DNA of 10,258 bases, taken from contig JAUPTR010000186.1 of NCBI GenBank assembly GCA_030917985.1, forward strand, positions 1 to 10,258, given 5' to 3'. Each line of letters opens with the position of its first letter. The first letter of the stretch is position 1. Made by a program: the position numbers and the translations under genes. Source of the stretch: Pseudomonadota bacterium (GTDB taxonomy: Bacteria; Pseudomonadota; Gammaproteobacteria; Burkholderiales; SCOH01). Below, one piece after another: positions 1-6,618 of the stretch. The notes below the pieces were generated by a model. That model ran no database searches. It worked only from the letters and a program-made list of their open reading frames with translations, and was not told where the DNA came from.

Positions 1-330
1 CAGGTTGACCACATCATTTTCCCGGACGGCAAACGCATCATCCTGCTGGCCGAAGGCCGCCTGGTCAATCTGGGTTGTGGCACCGGCCACCCGTCGTTCG
101 TGATGTCCAACTCGTTCACCAACCAGACACTGGCACAGATCGAGCTGTTCACCCGTGGCGAAAACTACGACAACGACGTTTACGTGTTGCCGAAACATCT
201 GGATGAGAAAGTAGCGCGCCTGCATCTGGAACGCATCGGCGCCAACCTGACCCGCCTTAGCGACGAACAGGCAACCTATCTGAGCATGAGCAAGGATGGC
301 CCGTACAAGCCGGATCACTACCGTTACTAA
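1..330 (+). CDS. ahcY: S-adenosylhomocysteine hydrolase, C-terminal part (5' end outside window)
   Basis: Cytosolic NAD-dependent enzyme that splits S-adenosylhomocysteine into adenosine and homocysteine, relieving product inhibition of methyltransferases. The frame is open from base 1 and encodes the last 109 residues, ending with TAA. Recognisable family motifs are GCGTGHPSFVMSNSFTNQ near the start and the C-terminal GPYKPDHYRY. In known structures the Lys and Tyr of that tail reach the NAD site of the neighbouring subunit of the tetramer. The tail ends exactly where the family normally ends, so the 3' end is intact. The next gene is metF, which acts in the same methyl cycle. The promoter and any SAH riboswitch would lie upstream of the window. 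Identification is very secure. Confidence 0.97.
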   Translation, partial: QVDHIIFPDGKRIILLAEGRLVNLGCGTGHPSFVMSNSFTNQTLAQIELFTRGENYDNDVYVLPKHLDEKVARLHLERIGANLTRLSDEQATYLSMSKDGPYKPDHYRY

Positions 331-353
331 GAGCCTGTATTCATTGCAGCAAT

Positions 354-385
354 AAACGAGACAGGATCCAGTGCCTGTCTCGTTT
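354..385 (+). terminator. Intrinsic terminator after ahcY
   Basis: An inverted repeat pairs AAACGAGACAGG (354-365) with CCTGTCTCGTTT (374-385), giving a 12-bp perfect stem around an 8-nt loop. The 3' arm ends in a TTTT run (383-386). It starts 24 bases after the ahcY stop and ends about 15 bases before the chosen metF start. It should end most ahcY transcripts, so metF would depend on read-through or on its own weak promoter. Confidence 0.8.
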
Positions 386-400
386 TACATGGTGAACATC

Positions 401-1243
401 ATGACCACACAATCCAAACACAATTTCAGCCTGGAGTTCTTTCCGCCCAAAACTGCGGAAGGCACCGAAAAGCTGCGCGCCACCCGGCAACAACTGGCAA
501 CGTTGAAGCCAGAGTTTTTCTCCGTCACCTTTGGTGCCGGCGGGACCACCCAGGATGGCACCCTCAGCACCGTGCTGGAAATCCAGCGGGAAGGCTTGCA
601 GGCAGCGCCCCACCTGTCGTGTATCGGCTCCACCCGCGAGAAAATCGGTGAGCTGTTGCAAACCTATCGCGACAACGGCATCAAGCGCATTGTTGCGCTG
701 CGTGGCGACATTCCGTCCGGCATGGTGGAAGTCGGCGAATTCCGCTATGCCAACGAGCTGGTTGAATTTATCCGCACGCAACACGGCGACTGGTTTCACA
801 TCGAAGTAGCCGCATATCCGGAATACCACCCGCAAGCAGCGACGGCACAAGCCGACATCGCCAACTTTGTGCACAAGGCCAAAGCGGGCGCCGACAGTGC
901 CATTACCCAGTATTTCTTCAACCCGGATGCGTATTTCGCCTTTGTTGATGAAGTTCGGGCGCAAGGCGTGGACATTCCGATCGTGCCCGGCATCATGCCG
1001 ATCAACAATTACACCCAGCTGGCACGTTTTTCTGATGCCTGCGGAGCAGAAATTCCGCGCTGGCTGCGCCTGAAGCTGCAGGGTCTGGGTGAAGATACCG
1101 CGTCGATCAAGGCCCTGGGGCTGGATGTCATCACCAGCCTGTGCGAAAAACTGCTGGCCGGTGGCGCACCCGGCCTGCATTTCTACACGCTGAATGCAGC
1201 CCCCACCGTCACCAGCATCTGGCAACGCCTGAAGCTCTCCTGA
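401..1243 (+). CDS. metF: 5,10-methylenetetrahydrofolate reductase
   Basis: Cytosolic FAD enzyme that reduces 5,10-methylene-THF to 5-methyl-THF with NADH, supplying the methyl group for methionine synthesis. The 280-residue product is a single TIM-barrel domain, close to the E. coli length (296). Visible family motifs are FSLEFFPPKT with the catalytic Glu at residue 12, APHLSCIG, ALRGD with Asp 103 near the flavin, VAAYPEYHP, ITQYFF with Gln 170, PGIMPI and the C-terminal LHFYTLN. I chose ATG 401 because GGTGA (391-395) precedes it at 5-base spacing. The in-frame GTG 371 and ATG 389 lie inside or directly beside the upstream terminator hairpin and are less likely. It follows ahcY in the same direction, consistent with methionine-cycle clustering. 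Confidence 0.96.
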   Translation: MTTQSKHNFSLEFFPPKTAEGTEKLRATRQQLATLKPEFFSVTFGAGGTTQDGTLSTVLEIQREGLQAAPHLSCIGSTREKIGELLQTYRDNGIKRIVALRGDIPSGMVEVGEFRYANELVEFIRTQHGDWFHIEVAAYPEYHPQAATAQADIANFVHKAKAGADSAITQYFFNPDAYFAFVDEVRAQGVDIPIVPGIMPINNYTQLARFSDACGAEIPRWLRLKLQGLGEDTASIKALGLDVITSLCEKLLAGGAPGLHFYTLNAAPTVTSIWQRLKLS

Positions 1244-1284
1244 TTGATTCAATACGCCAGCTGGCCCCCCTGCTCCGGGTTTTC

Positions 1285-1338
1285 TATAGTGATACCTCGG
1301 ACGGGGGCTACCCCTTGCCGACTCACCAAACGAGGGGA
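1285..1338 (+). promoter_or_regulatory. Possible -10 element and leader of the barrel/FecR operon
   Basis: TATAGT at 1285-1290 is the best -10-like hexamer in the 97-base gap after metF; no good -35 box is visible at the usual distance. The presumed leader contains GGGG (1304-1307) and CCCCT (1311-1315). The CCCCT can pair either with that GGGG or with the AGGGG of the ribosome-binding site (1333-1337). Promoter assignment is weak; the ribosome-binding site itself is clear. Confidence 0.3.
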
Positions 1339-1340
1339 CC

Positions 1341-2669
1341 ATGGCGATCACATCACACCTTTGGCAATGGCTTGGCCTGAGCCTGTTGCTGGCCAGCACC
1401 ACACATGCCGACGAACTCAACCTGGATCAGGCAGAGCAGCTGCTGAATCAGGGTCAGGGCAAACAGGCGCTGCAGATGTTGCAGGCGCAGGAGGCAGAAC
1501 AAGCCGGTGATCCGCGATTTGACTACCTGCTGGGCACCGCCCAGCTGGAATCGGGCGATGCCGCACGCGCCACGCTGGCGCTGGAACGCACCCTGCAGAG
1601 CCAGCCCAACCACGCAGGTGCGCGCCTGGAAATGGGCCGGGCTTATTTTGCGCTGGGCGACTACAACCGGGCACAAAGCGAATTTGAAACGCTGCTGACA
1701 CTCAACCCGCCGCCGGCAGCACGCGCCACCATCGACGCCTATCTGCAGGAAATCGAGCGACGCAAACGTGCCACCCAAACCAGGGTCAGCGGCTATCTGG
1801 AAAGCGCCATCGGCCGCGACACCAATATCAATTTTGCCACCAGCAAATCAACGGTTTACGTACCGATTTTTAATACCGACCTGGCACTCAGCGACGACAG
1901 CATTGCCAAGGCCGACAATATGGGCGTGTTTGCTCTGGGAGCCGAAATCAACCACGCGGCAAGTGAAAAGCTCGGCCTGTTCCTCGGCGTGGACGGCAAA
2001 TACCGCGACTTCATTCACCAGAAAAGCCATAACTTCGGCACGGCAGCACTGCGCACCGGTGTCACGCTGGGCCCGGTGCAAAATCAACTGAAACTGTTGC
2101 TGGCTGGTGAAAAGTTGCGCCAGAACGACCATCCAACACGAGATACCGCCGGCGGGGCGCTGGAATGGCGCTATATGCCGCGCGCCAGCAGCGCCATTAC
2201 CCCGTTTCTGCAATACAACCAGCTGCGCTACCGTCAGGAGCAGGACGCCATCAATGACGTCAACCAGACCGTACTCGGTGCGGGCTGGCTTGAATCTCTG
2301 GGTGGCTCGAACAATGCCATCGCCTTTCTGGCCGGCTTTGGCGGCCGCGAGAATGCGCTGCAAGCCCGTGCCGACGGTGACAAGCAATTACTCGGACTGC
2401 GCGCCGCACTGCAGATCACGCCATTGCAATCGCTGGATCTGTATGCCTCGGCCGGGCTTCAGCATGGGCGCTATGATCAGGTGAACTACACCTTTGACGA
2501 AACCCGCTCCGACCGGCAAACCGATCTCAACCTCGGGCTGGTATGGCGCATGATTGGCGATCTGTCGGTAAAACCGGGTATCAGCTACACCCGCAATCGC
2601 TCAAGCATTGACATCAACGAATACCGCCGCACCGAATACCTGTTGACGCTGCGTTACGACCTGCGCTGA
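1341..2669 (+). CDS. TPR-containing outer-membrane beta-barrel protein, Slam/DUF560-like (putative type XI secretion translocator)
   Basis: A 442-residue envelope protein. Residues 1-23 form a signal peptide ending THA before DELN. Residues 24-130 are helical with TPR-like repeats (for example AGARLEMGRAYFALGDYNRA). From about 146 to the end, alternating strands with many Tyr/Arg/Gly suggest an outer-membrane barrel, beginning with GRDTNIN at 158-164. A D-x-N-x-N sequence at the TPR-to-barrel junction is common in Slam/DUF560, PgaA and PelB-type porins. Slam proteins share this order and roughly this length (about 490 residues) and move TbpB-like cargo to the cell surface. AGGGGA precedes the ATG. 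The stop lies 20 bases before the FecR-barrel gene, so the two are surely co-transcribed, and the partner is the obvious cargo candidate. TPR plus barrel is well supported; the translocation role is inferred, and an unrelated TPR-barrel OMP is possible. Confidence 0.75.
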   Translation: MAITSHLWQWLGLSLLLASTTHADELNLDQAEQLLNQGQGKQALQMLQAQEAEQAGDPRFDYLLGTAQLESGDAARATLALERTLQSQPNHAGARLEMGRAYFALGDYNRAQSEFETLLTLNPPPAARATIDAYLQEIERRKRATQTRVSGYLESAIGRDTNINFATSKSTVYVPIFNTDLALSDDSIAKADNMGVFALGAEINHAASEKLGLFLGVDGKYRDFIHQKSHNFGTAALRTGVTLGPVQNQLKLLLAGEKLRQNDHPTRDTAGGALEWRYMPRASSAITPFLQYNQLRYRQEQDAINDVNQTVLGAGWLESLGGSNNAIAFLAGFGGRENALQARADGDKQLLGLRAALQITPLQSLDLYASAGLQHGRYDQVNYTFDETRSDRQTDLNLGLVWRMIGDLSVKPGISYTRNRSSIDINEYRRTEYLLTLRYDLR

Positions 2670-2689
2670 AACCAGAGGGAGCCCACACC

Positions 2690-5461
2690 ATGCACAATAA
2701 CCAGACTCGCGTTTCCTTCCGCCTTGGCATCAGCGTCCTCTCGCAGCTACTGCTGCTGAGCTGGGGCAGCAGCGCGCTGGCCGGGCCGGCCGGCAAGTTC
2801 ATCTACAGCTTTGGCGATGTCAGGGTCACCAGCCGCAGCGGCGAAACCCGCCCGGCCGCCAAGGGGCAAACCCTTAACGAAGGTGATCTGGTGCTTGCCG
2901 GTGCCAATGGCTCGGCGCAGATCCAGATGCTGGATCAGGGCATGCTGGCGGTGCGTGCCAATACCAGGGTGCGTATCGACGAATTCAATTACCCGGGTAA
3001 ACAGGATGGTTCGGAACGCAGCGCCATCACCCTGCTGCAGGGTGGCCTGCGCGCCATTACCGGCGCCATCGGCAGCCAGAACAAACAGAATTACCGCATC
3101 AACACGCCAACGGCCACCATCGGCATTCGCGGCACCGACCATGAACCCTTCTTCGTGCCGGAAGGCAATCATCCATTTGGCCAGGTTCAGCCCGGCACCT
3201 ACGACAAGGTCAACACCGGTGAAGCCTATATCCAGACGCCGCTGGGCCGGATTGCCATCCAGCCCAACCAGGTCGGTTTTGCCGGTGCCGGCAATGCCAA
3301 GCCAACCCTGCTGCCAAGCGTGCCCGCCTTGTTCAAGAGCACACCTGAACCCAGGCCCGAAGAAAAGAAATCTGACGAAAAGCCGCAGCAGGGCAGCAAA
3401 CAACAACCCCAGGAAGGCCCAAAGAAACCGCCACCACCGGCGGCAGCCGGCCCCAAACCACCCGCAGTAGGCGCCGACAACCGGGCGATCCAGACACCGA
3501 TTGAGGCCAGCAGCGAGGCAGGCGGCAGCGTCAACTTCACCGCACAACAGGTAAAAGACGCCAACGGCCAGACGGTCACAGGCAACACCCCCCTGGTCTG
3601 GCCCGACGGCATTCCCGTGGTAGCGGGTGCGGCAAACGACAGCGCCACCCATAGCATTGGCCCCGGCTCCGGCGTTGAATCCGGCCCCGGCGTGCGCGCC
3701 GATACTTATGGCCGCCTGCTGGGCATCGACGGCAGCGATGGTTTTCGCTTCGACCCGGGTAGCGCAAAGCTGGCCGAGGTTGGGCGCACGCTGATGCCGC
3801 TGAAAGACGGGCGGATGATGCCAGTGGTGTGGGGACGCTGGCAGGCGATTCCGCCAAATCAGCTGTTCACCATCATCGACGAAGGGGAACGTGTGCACCC
3901 CAGTGGCAGCATGCATTACGTCGTTGCCCCCCTGTTGACTCCGGTTGCCAATCTCACCCCGGCAGTGCTTGGCTTCAAGCGTGCTGACTATCAACTGCTG
4001 GCCGCCACCCAGACCGGCTCGGAACAGGCCGACGCAATTGGCAAACTGCAATCGCTGAGCATGAAAGTGGATTTCTCGGCCCAGCAGATTGTCGACTACC
4101 GCCTGCAACTGGCCGTATCCGGGCGCAGCTATTCGGCCTGGTCTGCCCAACAGACCGCTTACGACAGTGATTTCATGATCCCGCTGCTGGCCGATTGCAC
4201 CGGCTGCAGCCAAGGCAGCAAGGTAAAGGGCGAGGCCAACGGTGCATTCATCGGGCCACGTGCAGAAGGCGTGCTGACCAGCTATGCGCTTGGCGAAAAC
4301 GCCAGTGAATACGCCTATGGCGCAGCGATCCTGGCACTGGGCCAGACCAGCAACGACACACCGGACAGCGGCACTGGAGCAACTTCCGGCTCCGGCTCCG
4401 GCTCTGGCACCGGCTCCACGAGTGGTACAGGCAGCACCGGCGGAACAGGTACGGGCTCTCCCACCGACACCGGCTCGGGCTCCACTACCGGCACTGGCAG
4501 CACCAGCGGAACAGGCACAGGAACTCCCACCGACACCGGCTCGGGCTCTACTACCGGCACCGGCTCCACAGGCGGCACCGGCAGCACCGGCGGAACAGGC
4601 ACGGGATCTCCCACCGATACGGGCTCGGGTTCCACTACCGGCACCGGCTCGACCAGTGGCTCTGGCTCGACCAGTGGTTCAGGCTCGACAACAGGAACAG
4701 GGAGCGGCACCAGCAGCGGGGGAATGGTGATGGTGGGGGCCGACATGGAGAAAAATGCGGCTGGCGGCATTAATATCGGCGCCGGCGTGCATGCCGGCAC
4801 CGGGCTGACGCTGGACCCGAACGGCAACCTCATCGGCGTCAATGAGGGGCAGTTCGCGTTTGCCGCCCATACCGCGCCATTGGCCGAGTCCGGATCGGCA
4901 CTGTTGCCGGTGGACGGCGGTCAGCAGAAAATCATCTGGGGGCGCTGGGAGGCCAAATCGGCGGCCTCCACTTTCGAGGTGCGTAATGGCAGCACGCTGA
5001 AAAACAGTGTCGGCAGTTTTCATTTCCTGACGGCCGACCAGATCAGCAGCGCCGCCAGCCTGACCTCGGCGGCAATGGGCGGCATCACCGCCAGTTATTC
5101 ACTGTTTGGCGGCACCAGTCCCACTTCAGACACGGGAGAAACCGGCACCCTGAGCTCGCTCAAGGCTACAGTGGATTTTGCGCAGCAGAAAATCACCGAT
5201 TACCAGATGCGTATCGACTTTGCCAACCGCAGCTTCAAGGCCAGTGGCGGAGGAATCAGCATTGCGCCCACATTCAACATGAGCCTGAGCGGCGACTGCC
5301 AGGGCTGCGCTGCAGCCAGCCCGACCCAACTGGTGCCGGTCAGCGGCATCGCCAACGGTGCCTTCATTGGCCCGAAAGCCGAAGGAATTGTCACGTCGTT
5401 TGGCCTGCACACCCAGAATGCCGACCATGCAGTGAGTGGCGTAGCCATCATCAAACGCTGA
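2690..5461 (+). CDS. Exported FecR-domain protein with two homologous TbpB-like C-terminal lobes
   Basis: A 923-residue exported protein. Residues 1-31 are a signal peptide (SALA before GPAG) with no lipobox Cys, so it is not an obvious lipoprotein. Residues 36-200 form a FecR domain (GDVRVTSRSG, GSAQIQMLDQG, LLQGGLRAITGAIG, YRINTPTATIGIRGTD). A Pro/Lys/Gln linker covers 216-262. Two homologous lobes follow, at about 321-555 and 692-923. Each has WGRW (381 and 750), a strand with VDF.QQ.I.DY, DCxGC (Cys 503/506 and 870/873), and GAFIGPxAEG near its end. The lobes are joined by a repetitive Gly/Ser/Thr linker (about 560-680). The GxFxGPxA ending resembles TbpB/hemophilin barrels exported by Slam proteins, and the upstream gene is Slam-like. 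No sigma factor is adjacent, so classical FecR sigma signalling is unlikely. Ligand unknown. The start has AGAGGGA upstream. Confidence 0.8.
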   Translation: MHNNQTRVSFRLGISVLSQLLLLSWGSSALAGPAGKFIYSFGDVRVTSRSGETRPAAKGQTLNEGDLVLAGANGSAQIQMLDQGMLAVRANTRVRIDEFNYPGKQDGSERSAITLLQGGLRAITGAIGSQNKQNYRINTPTATIGIRGTDHEPFFVPEGNHPFGQVQPGTYDKVNTGEAYIQTPLGRIAIQPNQVGFAGAGNAKPTLLPSVPALFKSTPEPRPEEKKSDEKPQQGSKQQPQEGPKKPPPPAAAGPKPPAVGADNRAIQTPIEASSEAGGSVNFTAQQVKDANGQTVTGNTPLVWPDGIPVVAGAANDSATHSIGPGSGVESGPGVRADTYGRLLGIDGSDGFRFDPGSAKLAEVGRTLMPLKDGRMMPVVWGRWQAIPPNQLFTIIDEGERVHPSGSMHYVVAPLLTPVANLTPAVLGFKRADYQLLAATQTGSEQADAIGKLQSLSMKVDFSAQQIVDYRLQLAVSGRSYSAWSAQQTAYDSDFMIPLLADCTGCSQGSKVKGEANGAFIGPRAEGVLTSYALGENASEYAYGAAILALGQTSNDTPDSGTGATSGSGSGSGTGSTSGTGSTGGTGTGSPTDTGSGSTTGTGSTSGTGTGTPTDTGSGSTTGTGSTGGTGSTGGTGTGSPTDTGSGSTTGTGSTSGSGSTSGSGSTTGTGSGTSSGGMVMVGADMEKNAAGGINIGAGVHAGTGLTLDPNGNLIGVNEGQFAFAAHTAPLAESGSALLPVDGGQQKIIWGRWEAKSAASTFEVRNGSTLKNSVGSFHFLTADQISSAASLTSAAMGGITASYSLFGGTSPTSDTGETGTLSSLKATVDFAQQKITDYQMRIDFANRSFKASGGGISIAPTFNMSLSGDCQGCAAASPTQLVPVSGIANGAFIGPKAEGIVTSFGLHTQNADHAVSGVAIIKR
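4370..4731 (+). repeat. In-frame Gly/Ser/Thr linker repeats (66-bp units)
   Basis: This part of the FecR-barrel gene encodes a low-complexity GTGS/GSGS linker between the two lobes. A 66-bp unit (22 codons) beginning GGAACAGG occurs at 4442, 4508 and 4592. The third copy is displaced by an extra 18-bp insertion (GTGSTG codons, 4574-4591). Each unit encodes a core TPTDTGSGSTTGTGS or SPTDTGSGSTTGTGS. Shorter AGTGGCTCTGG-like units follow to about 4690. All length steps are multiples of three, so the linker can expand or contract without breaking the frame. Confidence 0.9.
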
Positions 5462-5467
5462 AAACTG

Positions 5468-5497
5468 TTGGGGCAATGCCACAGTGCATTGCCCCAA
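5468..5497 (+). terminator. Hairpin closing the barrel/FecR operon
   Basis: TTGGGGCAATGC (5468-5479) pairs perfectly with GCATTGCCCCAA (5486-5497) around a 6-base loop, 6 bases after the FecR-barrel stop. The downstream side (ATATCTG) lacks a clear T-run. On the opposite strand the stem is followed by CAGTTTT. It is probably a transcription terminator or a 3'-end stabilising hairpin. Confidence 0.65.
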
Positions 5498-5559
5498 ATA
5501 TCTGAAACCACGCCCTCTCCTCCGCCTCTGCAGCCGTTTACCGCTACCATGGGCATGGC

Positions 5560-5577
5560 CAGCCTGTCTGACTTGAG
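5560..5577 (+). repeat. Solitary copy of a dispersed repeat end
   Basis: CAGCCTGTCTGACTTGAG here is identical over 18 bases to the left terminal repeat of the MITE-like element at 7762-7779, about 2.2 kb away. No matching inverted partner is visible nearby, so this looks like a remnant or an independent end. It lies in the 212-base gap before mscS, about 96 bases upstream of its start. Apart from the hairpin at 5468-5497, nothing else convincing is seen in that gap. Confidence 0.7.
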
Positions 5578-5673
5578 GCTGCCAGCAGGCAAGATCGGCC
5601 ACTGCAACTCACAACAGCAACAATCATCGATCATCCTGCGCTCTGTTTTTTACCCACACCAGGAGCCACTATC

Positions 5674-6501
5674 GTGAACACTATCGACATCAATCAATGG
5701 CAGTCCATTGCCACGCAGTACATCGCCGATTTCGGCGTAAAAATCATCGCTGCCATTGCCTTCTGGATCGTTGGCCGCTGGCTGATCGGCATGGCGTTGC
5801 GGCTGATCGACAAATCACTGGGAGCCGGCCCGCAGAAAGTGGATGCCACCGTACTGCGCTACATCCACAACATCGTCAACGTCACCCTCAACATCCTGCT
5901 GGTGATCGGCATTCTCGGTTATTTCGGCATCCAGACCACTACCTTTGCCGCCCTGCTGGCGGCCGCCGGCGTCGCCATCGGCATGGCCTGGTCCGGGCTG
6001 CTGGCCAACTTTGCCGCCGGCGCATTCCTGATCGTGCTGCGGCCGTTCAAGGTGGGTGATTTTGTCAGTGCGGCGGGCGTAACCGGCACCATCAAGGAGA
6101 TCGGCCTGTTCGCCACCCAGATCACCACGCCGGACAATGTGCTGTGTGTGGTCGGCAACAACAAGATTTTCGCCGACACCATCCAGAACTACACCGCCAA
6201 CCCGTATCGCCGCGTAGACCTGAAAGCACAGCTGGCCGGCTCGGTTGACCATCAGGCCGCAATCGACCTGCTGAAGCTGGAAATGGCGAAAATCCCCAAT
6301 GTAATGTCGAACCCCGCACCGGAAGCCAATATCATTGAATTCACCCTGGTTGGCCCGGTGCTGGCGGTGCGCCCGTATTGCCACAACGACCATTACTGGC
6401 AGGTGTATTTCGACACCAACCAGTTGATCCGCGAAGCCCTGGGCAAAGCCGGCTTCCCGGCACCGATGCCGGCGCAGACGATATACGTGCACAATCAATA
6501 A
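5674..6501 (+). CDS. mscS: Small-conductance mechanosensitive channel, MscS family
   Basis: Inner-membrane channel that opens under membrane tension to release solutes during hypo-osmotic shock; MscS works as a heptamer. The 275-residue product is close to E. coli MscS (286). Two hydrophobic helices lie at about 20-42 and 63-87. The pore helix follows (AALLAAAGVAIGMAWSGLL then ANFAAGAFLIVLRPFKVGDFV) with the Ala/Gly packing pattern typical of TM3. The cytoplasmic beta domain shows GTIKEIGLFATQITTPDN and NKIFADTIQNYT, and the end has the conserved PAPMPAQTIYV. The start is GTG 5674, chosen because AGGAG (5661-5665) lies 8 bases upstream. It appears to be a single gene after a hairpin and before a repeat-rich gap. 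Family membership is secure; equivalence to E. coli mscS rather than a paralogue is likely but not proven. Confidence 0.93.
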   Translation: MNTIDINQWQSIATQYIADFGVKIIAAIAFWIVGRWLIGMALRLIDKSLGAGPQKVDATVLRYIHNIVNVTLNILLVIGILGYFGIQTTTFAALLAAAGVAIGMAWSGLLANFAAGAFLIVLRPFKVGDFVSAAGVTGTIKEIGLFATQITTPDNVLCVVGNNKIFADTIQNYTANPYRRVDLKAQLAGSVDHQAAIDLLKLEMAKIPNVMSNPAPEANIIEFTLVGPVLAVRPYCHNDHYWQVYFDTNQLIREALGKAGFPAPMPAQTIYVHNQ

Positions 6502-6509
6502 GCTGCAAG

Positions 6510-6563
6510 GCGCTCTGGTATTGGCTTGCAGGCCGGCCTGCAGGGCAGGCCCAGAGCGCTCTG
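6510..6563. repeat. REP-like nested palindrome between mscS and the reductase gene
   Basis: GCGCTCTGG (6510-6518) pairs with CCAGAGCGC (6551-6559). Between them is the perfect 16-bp palindrome TGCAGGCCGGCCTGCA (6527-6542), and the right edge holds the 12-bp palindrome CAGAGCGCTCTG (6552-6563). The 19-base block CTTGCAGGCCGGCCTGCAG recurs exactly at 7968-7986, which marks it as a dispersed element rather than a gene-specific site. It may also act as an mRNA 3' hairpin for mscS. Confidence 0.75.
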
Positions 6564-6618
6564 CAAGGCACCTCATGCAAGCTGCTTCACTGTTGCATCC
6601 TGTTTTCCGGAGTCACTC

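Noticed and set aside
331..400. SAH or SAM riboswitch between ahcY and metF
   Set aside because: Only about 70 bases are available, and a simple terminator hairpin explains the structure. Known SAH riboswitches lie upstream of ahcY, outside this window.
4193..4207. CxxC motif as a c-type heme site
   Set aside because: A c-heme site needs CxxCH. Here CTGC is followed by Ser, and in the second lobe CQGC is followed by Ala.
2747..4213. 488-codon open frame on the minus strand
   Set aside because: It is antisense to the FecR-barrel gene, shows no recognisable motif or ribosome-binding site, and is a shadow of the codon bias.
4370..4731. Regular repeats considered as a CRISPR array
   Set aside because: The repeats are in frame, encode a Gly/Ser/Thr linker, and have no unique spacers of constant length.
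6526..6618. N-terminal extension of the ferric reductase from TTG 6526
   Set aside because: The extension is encoded by the repeat palindrome and lacks a ribosome-binding site; ATG 6619 has a good one.
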